Assembly (NCBI GenBank): GCA_964035545.1
Contig: OZ037770.1
Coordinates: 3,267,662 to 3,331,661, forward strand
Reading direction: 5' to 3'
Origin: Bugula neritina
Taxonomy: Eukaryota; Bryozoa; Gymnolaemata; Cheilostomatida; Bugulidae
Length of the DNA: 64,000 nucleotides
Shown: positions 56,261 through 64,000 of the stretch, one piece after another
How the letters are laid out: each line of letters opens with the position of its first letter
How positions within the stretch are numbered: the first letter of the stretch is position 1
Notes under the pieces: generated by a model
Database searches by the model: none
What the model saw: the letters and a program-made list of their open reading frames with translations, nothing else
What the model was told of the DNA's origin: nothing
Translations under genes and position numbers: made by a program

Positions 56261-56418
56261 ATGAAGGGTGAATGGATAGAGGACACAGAAGCAGGACACG
56301 GCTCAATCTTTTGTCTAATGCCAACAGTATATTTTTCTCACAAAACTCAAACTGTTGACATTAGGCAAAAGATTGAGTTGCGGCCTGCTTCTGTGTCCTT
56401 CATCCATTCACCCTTCAC
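56261..56418. mobile_element. 158-bp foldback MITE with TA flanks
   Basis: Arms of about 69 nt (ATGAAGGGTGAATGGATAGA... and its near-complement ending ...ATCCATTCACCCTTCAC) with about nine mismatches and a ~20-nt loop. TA lies on both sides (56259-56260, 56419-56420), fitting a Tc1/mariner-type MITE. The hairpin also resembles a long miRNA precursor. Confidence 0.75.
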
Positions 56419-56420
56419 TA

Positions 56421-56931
56421 TGTGAATAATTACAATACATAGGTATCCGTGCCATACAGCACCTATGCTGAAAGAGTAACAACTATTTTAACAACAAAGT
56501 CTAAGTTGCATGCATCTTTAAAATTGAGCTTTACTGACTTATCAAACAAAAGCTATACCAGTAAAAAACTATTGCAAAAGCTTTCACGAAAACCTTTTAT
56601 CAAACAAAATTTTATCTAAAGCTAGAACTAAAAGCTCCTGTAACATATTTTTTTACTAAAATTATATGCTATGTCGACATATTCTCAAAAACTTTTAATA
56701 ACAATAGGATGTTGTTGAAGAGATAAAACTTTGAATAATATAACTCAAAGTTCTTCACACTGCGTAACAAGGAAATGCCAATAAATTTCATCTATTATAT
56801 ATGTCTTTTGAATTTGTTACCAATATGTTTTTGTTTATTCTTCACTCAAGGAAAACTCCAGTATTAAAATCCTAACAATTTATAGTTGTTGACTAACAAA
56901 TCCATGCACACATTGGAATTAGGCGCAAATA
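56421..56931. other. intergenic upstream of the orphan paralogue
   Basis: No gene is supported. Confidence 0.45.
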
Positions 56932-56939
56932 TATAAATA
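56932..56939 (+). promoter_or_regulatory. TATA box of the orphan paralogue
   Basis: TATAAATA (in TATAAATAG) 54 nt upstream of the ATG, matching the word in front of the paralogue at 35715. Confidence 0.6.
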
Positions 56940-56992
56940 GCCAATAACTTTCACGAAAGGTCCATACTAAGAAAACTAGCTCAACAAGAACT

Positions 56993-57822
56993 ATGGGTAA
57001 TGTAACTTCTACTTGCGTTGCTAATGCAAGCAATAAGGACATGTATGTAAAAGTAGATGTGGAAAAAATGTACCTAAATAGTATAAACGCGAGAACCTCA
57101 CTTCAAACTCCAGCAGGTCAGTCACTATAACATTTTTCTAAATATTTATTCAGTATATTACAGGTATTCTAGCCAAGTATATATAATAGCATTTTTATGC
57201 AAAATAGATGTTTGGAGTTAAATACTGTTATACATGTACATCCTATATACTATAGTCTAAAAATAATGTGTTTCATGTTTTAAGAAGTTGAAAATGTATT
57301 GTTTATAAATTGTAGAATTATTTAAATTTTGAATTATTTTTATCTTTCTTATAAATCTTGGTATATAAAAGTACTACATGAACAAACCCAAGTAGTAAAT
57401 CTTTAGCTTATTAAGGAAAAGCACTATAACATAATCATGACGAGTTTTCTCACCTGTACTGGATAGATTAACAGTAAAGCTAAGTTATTCAATATACTTC
57501 TTATGTGTCATTTATATTTGATCAGGAGGAGATGTTTCAGCCAACGCAGATATAGGATTTGACTGGAATAAAATTGTTCCTGGGTTTTGCAAGCTCAAGC
57601 CCAATAGTCACTTGAAGTTCGATGTTGGCTCTACTTTGAGAAAAATTGTTTACATTTCTGTAAAGCATCCTAACGGAAGAACTATAACAGATAATTTTTC
57701 TAAGAAGAAACGCCGAAATGTCATTATACTGTGGGCAGTTGGTGGATGCTAAGAAGCGTTCAGTGTGGATCGACTTTGAGGGAAATAATCACAAGTATTT
57801 ACAAGAATCCAGTAGCTTTTGA
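56993..57822 (+). pseudogene. paralogue of the orphan 140-aa protein, frameshifted
   Basis: Exon 1 56993-57116 (MGNVTSTCVANASNKDMYVK..., Gly2 and Ser6 kept) and exon 2 from 57526, joined by CAG|GTCAGT and GATCAG|GA, the same intron position and phase as the gene at 33232-35633. Similarity holds through FDWNKIV, FCKLKPNSHLKF, IVYISV and NVIIL. At about 57729-57736 a deletion relative to the paralogue shifts the frame; translation then ends at TAA 57750-57752 (116 codons), while the homologous tail (QLVDAKK, WIDFEG) continues in another frame to TGA 57820-57822. Either a recent pseudogene, a truncated functional protein, or a sequencing error at GTGGG. The opposite orientation and 21-kb distance exclude simple tandem linkage. 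Confidence 0.75.
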
Positions 57823-59105
57823 TTTAAAGAGAGAATAATTAAGTGTTGACTGAGTTGAACACAGAAGAGAATTATATGTCATTATTTTTATTTGTCTATA
57901 CCAGTCTATATAACCCATCAGGGCAATATATAGCAACAACGCATTATACATATATTTTGATACATATTATGTAATTCATTCATTAAGTTGCTAATGCTGT
58001 TCTTATTATAGTTGTTATAAAGCAAAGATAATGCGTCCAATTTCCATAATATATTTGCATTACATTTCCTAAAATAATTTACTTTTCATGAGTTCTTTTT
58101 AATACATCACATTTTGTCATATATATCAGCGTATTTAAACCATATTTGTTTGTTTTGCCTTCAAAATATATATATTTTGAAATTTTGAATATTTTGAATT
58201 TCTATAAAAATTCTATAATTTATAAACTGTTACTGTTTTACTTTACCTATATACAATCATAAATGAATACATATATAATACTAAAATACTTTTTACATTA
58301 TAGCAATTATCCAGCTTTATTAGCACATTTTTATCTAAATTGTTGGACTATAAAAAGTTGTCTGCCTTTTTTAATAATAGATAGCAATGATACATACCAT
58401 ATGGGAGTTATCATCTCAGAGAAGAGGAGAGCATATAGAGTTGCCTTGCATGCTAACAGGCATAATACTAAATTATAGCAATGGTATATAACATATAAAA
58501 GTTTTCATCTCATAAAAAAGTAGAATAGTAAATGGAGATAAATAAATTATGCTCTATTGAAAAGCGACATGGAATATGCTAGAAGAAACTGAAAATTAAT
58601 TCACGTGAAAGCTTGACCGGACTAATAAAAGCGAGGCTACATCAATATATTTTTAACAAATATTTTTTTCATAAAAATACTGGTAAGTTGCTGTTTTCAA
58701 AGCTATTATTATTTTCATTACTAAAAATAAAATCATTTTCAAATAAATTTTTATAAAAATCACAAACCCAAGCTTGTTTAGATCGAAAATAATATAAAGT
58801 TATAAACTATTATTTCATGAGAAGCTTAAATTATCTCCACATGTCAACATATGCCAAACTTCCTTTTAAGGCTAGGCAATGGGTTTTAATTAAAATAATC
58901 ACACAAAGTGTGATACAAAATGTTATATTCCAATTAGTAAAGAATATTTCAGTAAAAAGTTTGAATAAACTGAAGATTCTATAAATTTTGCTTGTTTAAA
59001 AATTGTTTGTAATTATTATATTTCCTTTTGTTACAAAAAAGTTAAAATTATTTGTCGCAGTTTCATATAATATTAAAGCAAAAACGTTATAGCAAGCTAG
59101 TCTTT
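57823..59105. other. intergenic, nothing recognised
   Basis: AT-rich; no gene supported. Confidence 0.5.
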
Positions 59106-59540
59106 TCAGCGTGTTTACCCTGCTCAGTCAATGCATACTGCACTGACTTGGTCATGTAGACAAAGGATGCATTCCCAAGGACATTCTCTATAGCGAACTA
59201 ACCAACGGTTGATATATAGCCGAAGTCGTGCATGGGCGACCTCGGCTGTGCTACAAAGATACCTGTAAAAGGAATATGAAGGCTGTCGACAAAGGCGCAG
59301 CATCCTAGGAAGATCTTGCATTTGATCGCACAGGTTGGAGGAGCAAACTAAAACACCATTTCACATCAGGGGAAGAAAAACTTCTCAGTGCAGATGAGGA
59401 AAAGAGGGCACGCAGAAAGACTTAGGCCACCACCAACAAACCAGGGTCTGCTTACAAGTGTAACTTTTGTAACAGACTGCCACTCGGACATTAGTCCAAG
59501 CAGCCACAGGCGACGCTGCTCAACCAAATCATAAAACGCA
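59106..59540 (+). mobile_element. non-LTR retrotransposon (LINE) 3'-end fragment
   Basis: The plus strand encodes, with one stop per ~60 codons and a frameshift, the typical C-terminal part of LINE reverse-transcriptase ORFs: a KGCIPKDILYSELT-like block, HGRPRLCYKDTCKRNMKA, WEDLAFDRTGWRSKL, then a Cys/His ending (YKCNFCNR ... SHRRRCS). Each piece is familiar from many invertebrate LINE copies. The 5' part is absent, as expected of a 5'-truncated insertion, and the copy is dead. Confidence 0.8.
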
Positions 59541-60133
59541 TTTCATGGTCAAATCGATCGACGGAGGCCAAATGAACCATATAGAAATATGTTCTTCTAT
59601 AATATAATATAATGTACAATATATATATAATATATAATATTGACTGCTTTCTATTGATAAATTGAAAATATACTAACAGATACATTTTTGTGTATTATAA
59701 AACTATTCATTTCAAAATAAAGATGTTTATAATACAGGAGTAATTCTATACTGCATAATTTATAATATTATAAACACTATACTGCATAACAAACATAGAA
59801 ATTGGTAATGCAAAATTGTATTGCAACATTATGAAATACGGTCAATATGATAACAATGAAATTAAATTTGTTTATTTGAAAAAATATTAAAATAAATAAA
59901 ATTAATTATTTTAAATTTTAATTTTTGTTGTTTTCGATATAAAGTTCTATTACACTACAAACATCAATTTTATAAAAGCTATGTTAATTGATTTAAAATG
60001 AGAATTAAATGATTAAATGATTTTGATCAAATTGTTTATATCTTATATTAAGTTGAATACATGAAAGTATGGTTAAAGAAGGCTTAATATGTAAGTAATA
60101 TATTTCTTTGTATATACTTTATATTCTTCCTTT
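59541..60133. other. intergenic downstream of transporter gene B
   Basis: AT-rich; no clear AATAAA close to the gene B stop, no gene. Confidence 0.45.
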
Positions 60134-62772
60134 TTACGTAGGAGTGAGGGGTACATTCTGCAGTTTTGAGTACAGCAGAAAAATGGAAATAAGAGTTGCC
60201 TAAAACAATCATACACAAATGTATTTCATAAAATATCAGAAATTGAAGAAAAAAATTATTTTAAAACAATAAATGTTTACTAACTGCTTTAGAAAAGATG
60301 TCTTAATCTTGTTCAGATGGTAGCAAGAATATATTGAATGAAAAAAGAAAAAATAGGTAAAGTTGAGTATCTTAAAACACTTTTCTCAATTTAAAATGGC
60401 TTTACTTTAATTATTTTCTAACATTTTTTTTCGTAAAATTCAATAAATTGAAATTTGTAAGAAATGAGTTCTTTAACTTATAGACATAGAATTTTAGAAG
60501 TATAAAAAACAAACATTTTGGTCTATACTATACAAGCATTTCAATTTGTACTTAATTATTCCGAGTACAGCTACATGTATATATAGCATTGGAAAATGGA
60601 ATTGAAACTATACATGCAAACAGCTATGTGTGTTTAGTAATTGAGATTACCCAGTAGTCCCTCTGGTGTAATGGTCAGCACGCCTGCTTAAAATCTGGAG
60701 GTGCAAATTCCAGTGGGGTAATTATTTTTTAGGAGGTCTTGGGTTCAAATCCCACTGAGGGTAACATTATTTTACAAGCTATTTTGGCCTTTTATTGTGG
60801 AAGTGCTTTTGGCTAAGGAATTGAGGGGGAAGTAAACCCCATGAAGGGATCCAGTGCAGTTCTGGATGCTGTTAGGAATCATAAAGTCTCAGTGGTGTAA
60901 TGGTTAGTGCGTCAGCTTGCAAGCTGCAGAGATCTCAGGTTCGAATCCCAGTGGGAGCAAAATTATTTTACAGTGTGCAGACAGGAAAGAACACATTTTT
61001 GAAAAATATCTCCATTCCAATCATAGCATATTGTTAAATAAAGTTTTACTCTTAAAGAGACGATTACAGCACATCCTTAAAAATACTTATAGAACATATT
61101 TTTAAAAACACTAGCAAATTATGTCAATAGCTTTCTTGGATATTGAAAAAAGATAAGTAATTGTGGCAAAAGTTTAGCCAGTATTTGTGTAATATTGATA
61201 TATTTTACCATTCCAAAGTATAGAAAGCCTATCCCAGACATTGCCCATGGAAAGCCAATAGATTCAACGATTGCACCCCCTGCAACTGGTCCCACAATGG
61301 ATCCTAGACCTTGCGCACATGTCACCATCCCAGCTATCATACCATATGTGTGTACACTATCTCTCTCATATCCTGTAGCTCTGGGCAAACAAGGAAATCA
61401 TCACAATACTAATAACAAATGATTAAAACGTTATTATAGCTAATGGTCAAGTTTTCCAGTTATATATTGCAAATTGTTTTAAATTTAACAAGGCCAAATT
61501 GTGTCCACTTCTGAATAAATACCATTAGAACTTGACCAACCCGCATGGGCATAGATTCTATATACACATGGCATCCGAGGTTTGCATATGTCATGTTATT
61601 TTATTCTGCACATGGTTTACTGTAAACTAGCGCAAGCAGATGGCATGAAATATGTCTCGAGTTAGAAAACTTACTCTGCACAATTGAGAGCAGCTTTAAA
61701 AGGTGCTAAGTAGACAACTGTGGTAAGAACTTGAAATATGCCCCAGCAAACTGTGGATTGTAAAAAGGATCTAGAAAAAAACAAACTCAAATACAGAAAA
61801 TTTTAGTCAAGTGCTGCATTAGTAAAAAAGTATCTGCATGGTTTTATAATTTTATAGCTTCACTTAGATATGAGGTTTATAGCTGTAGTGTTGAGTTTAC
61901 CCTGCAGCTGTCCGGTGGTGTACAACTGGTTTGCAAGCTGGAGGTCTGTGATTTGAATCCCGCTGGGGGCAATTATTTTACAATACATAACACAGGAGCA
62001 ATAAATAACATTTCCTAAAATACTAATTAGGATCAAGATATAATATATCTGTGCATACTATCCCACTTCATATTGTAGCAATTTAGATAATCAAATACCA
62101 TGCATCACTATACTTAAAAATTGTTATATCTACATGCTATTATTTAACATAGAAAGTTTTACTCACTGGCTATGATGAAAGATAAAGTTTAGCACAGGTG
62201 ATGGTCCAAAAAGCAATGAGACGAAACCCTGCAGTAACCAGCTTACAATTATGCTGCTGTAAATTATACCCTGTAATTATATAGTAAACTTTTTTGTGCA
62301 TGCTTATAGTATGTTGGTAAAATTTTCAAACCAAAACAACATATTTGTTTTATCTGCTTTTATTTTAAATCTATTGAAAATAGCAAAAACATAAAGCAGC
62401 AATTTATAAGCAACAAATAAAATGTAAGGCATGTTGAAGTTTTAAATTAATTATATATGTATATAGGATTTCAAACAACTTATTAGGGCGCTTTCGGATT
62501 TCCTACGAGTAGGGATAACTGAAGGCCCTAAGCAATGATCTTTTGGTAACCATCACGCGTAGGGTGCAATTATTCAAGCAATTACAGTAATTTTCCTTTA
62601 GCATCGCGTCATTTTTGTAAACGAGCGTAAGCGATAGAATAGGTAGTTACCCCTACGCGTACCCAGGGCACTCGTGGTTACCGAACGCGCATTGATCAAA
62701 GTATTAGCCTTAGTAACTAATAACACACACTAAGATTTTTAAGCTACTTTAGCAAAACCATTCGTAGAAAGA

Positions 62773-62840
<68 letters not shown>

Positions 62841-62848
62841 GTAGAAAG

Positions 62849-62901
<53 letters not shown>

Positions 62902-63822
62902 CATTTGATAAATAGACAGTATATATGATTATATTGATCTAATTATTATTACTATTTGACATTTATTAATTATTTTATTCTTTGTAATGGTGAACTAATT
63001 CATTTAAAGACTTTAAAGCAGCTAAAATAATATTTGTTATTCTATAAGATTGACAGTTGGATATCTATTGAAGTAATATCTATAAATAATCTATAAGTCA
63101 TTATATAATATAAATAGAATACAATGACGTCATTCATCTTCCAGCACATACCTTATTAACCAATAATCCTGCCAATGGACAAAATGCTATATAGATAATA
63201 GGAGACAGTCCCATAACCAACCCAATAGTAGTAGTAGTAGAATCAAGCTAAAACATTGTGATATAAAATACTTTATAATACTTTATAGCATTGTATTTCT
63301 TATTCTCCTTTAATTGGTTTGGGAATCTTGACATGTTTTTTCTTTTACAATGTTTAAAGTCCCTATAACTATATAAAAAGTCAAAGTATATTAGATTAAA
63401 AACTTATTTAAATTCAATTAGAAGTATATAGTAAAAATAATATTCAAGTTTTTAAAATTAACATTGAGTATACAAAAAGAGTTTTTTATCTGTTGAAGTT
63501 TTTTAACTTTTTCAAAATTAATTTTAGAACTGAGTAAGATCTAAGCTGACTTTAGTTTGTGGTTAACAAACGTTAGCAGCAACTAATTAATAAATTAAGT
63601 CAGCTATTAGCTAATCTATAAAAAGCATGTAATGTAACAGGTGCTGCTAAAATGTAAATGAGGAAGTAAATGAAAAACTTACTGATTGCAGCAGAAAGAC
63701 TGGAAATGTTACATATCTGGCTGATAGTCCGAGAGTTACCACAAAACAGTGAGTGAACATCAGGGCTAAACCTGGAATCTTCATTAAATGGAAGAAATGT
63801 TTCTCCTTTTTAGAATCATTTT
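60134..63822 (-). CDS. SLC18B1-like MFS transporter, gene B (exons 6-11 only)
   Basis: Exons in sense order: 63683-63822, 63152-63247, 62167-62270, 61675-61770, 61209-61380, 60134-60199. Lengths (140, 96, 104, 96, 172, 66) equal exons 6-11 of gene A exactly, with the same phases, and the start of the protein lies beyond base 64000. Translation matches gene A closely ([63 protein letters not shown]) and ends [14 protein letters not shown]. About 190 residues covering the loop before TM6 to TM12 are present, and no stop or frameshift is seen, so it looks functional. Introns 8 and 10 contain SINEs; intron 7 contains the GC-rich element at 62487. Probably a tandem duplicate of gene A in the same orientation. 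Confidence 0.9.
60655..60777 (+). mobile_element. tRNA-derived SINE, double unit
   Basis: CTCTGGTGTAATGGTCAGCACG (A-box region), a B-box-like GTGCAAATTCC and a second B-box GGGTTCAAATCCC, ending GGTAACATTATTTTACA. It is inside intron 10 of transporter gene B. Confidence 0.75.
60885..60972 (+). mobile_element. tRNA-derived SINE
   Basis: AGTGGTGTAATGGTTAGTGCG, TTGCAAGC, perfect B-box GGTTCGAATCCC, then GGGAGCAAAATTATTTTACA. It is a SINE not a tRNA gene: no proper acceptor or anticodon stem forms and the ATTATTTTACA tail recurs in the other copies. Confidence 0.8.
61911..61982 (+). mobile_element. tRNA-derived SINE
   Basis: TCCGGTGGTGTACAACTGG (part of the A region deleted), TTGCAAGCTGGAGGTCTG, B-box ATTTGAATCCCG, end GGGGGCAATTATTTTACA. 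In intron 8 of transporter gene B. Confidence 0.75.
62487..62697. mobile_element. CpG-rich foldback element, probable MITE
   Basis: The left end GGGCGCTTTCGGATTTCCTA and the reverse complement of the right end, GCGCGTTCGGTAACCACGAG, are imperfect inverted repeats; inner words ACGCGTAGGG and CCTACGCGTACCC also pair. Base composition (many CG dinucleotides) is unlike the surrounding intron. No ORF; target duplication not found. Confidence 0.6.
62761..62900. repeat. duplicated TTCGTAGAAAGAA plus (TA)n unit
   Basis: The word TTCGTAGAAAGAA occurs at 62761-62773 and 62838-62850, each followed by (TA)n. This is a direct duplication involving the microsatellite. Confidence 0.85.
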
Positions 63823-64000
63823 CTAAAATTGACATATTATCCCTCATTTTGATAAGGTATATAATTAGGATATATAATATGAGAAATACAACAGATGAAT
63901 AAAATATATTATTTATAATATATAAAAGATAGGATATATGATATATAACATAAATTATAATATTAAAAATTTACAGTATAATATATAAGATCTATATATA

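Noticed and set aside
60885-60972. Possible tRNA gene (perfect B-box)
   Set aside because: No proper acceptor or anticodon stem, and the tail recurs in other SINE copies.

Overview
This is animal (metazoan) nuclear DNA, strongly AT-rich and intron-rich, from an invertebrate whose species I cannot name. The evidence is multi-exon genes with GT..AG introns, secreted pancreatic-type M14A carboxypeptidase zymogens, an SLC18B1-type transporter family, a Ty3/gypsy element primed by tRNA-Leu, a Tc1 transposon, tRNA-derived SINEs and long TA and GT microsatellites. No bacterial or organellar genes are present.

Layout. 1-3000: gene-free, with a GT/GTGC microsatellite. 3136-4812: decayed Tc1-type transposon inserted in a (TA)n tract. 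5004-12592: nearly complete Ty3/gypsy element on the minus strand. Its 277-bp LTRs differ at one base, yet the gag-pol frame has four nonsense codons, and an extra zinc-finger ORF sits in the env position. 13371-31785: tandem carboxypeptidase A cluster on the minus strand, with two intact 11-exon genes (420 and 424 aa) flanking a chimeric, internally deleted pseudogene. 33232-35633: two-exon gene for a 140-aa orphan protein with an N-myristoylation-type start; a frameshifted paralogue lies on the plus strand at 56993-57822. 36588-40647: microsatellites, a MITE with TTA target duplication, and a perfect 201-bp palindrome. 41013-49185: complete 11-exon SLC18B1-like transporter (445 aa, minus). 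60134-63822: last six exons of a second transporter with identical exon lengths, whose 5' end lies beyond the window. The rest is intergenic AT-rich DNA with SINEs, a LINE fragment and foldback elements.

The genes form three small duplicated families: secreted digestive-type peptidases, membrane transporters, and the orphan family. There is no operon-like linkage. Most promising second-look items: an array of ten tandem decamers matching the p53-family half-site in intron 1 of one carboxypeptidase gene, the perfect palindrome carrying a Penelope/hammerhead-like motif, the zinc-finger ORF of the retrotransposon, the orphan family, and a ~340-bp CA tract beside a splice acceptor. All exon structures were assembled by hand from reading frame, splice signals and paralogue comparison; none is transcript-confirmed.
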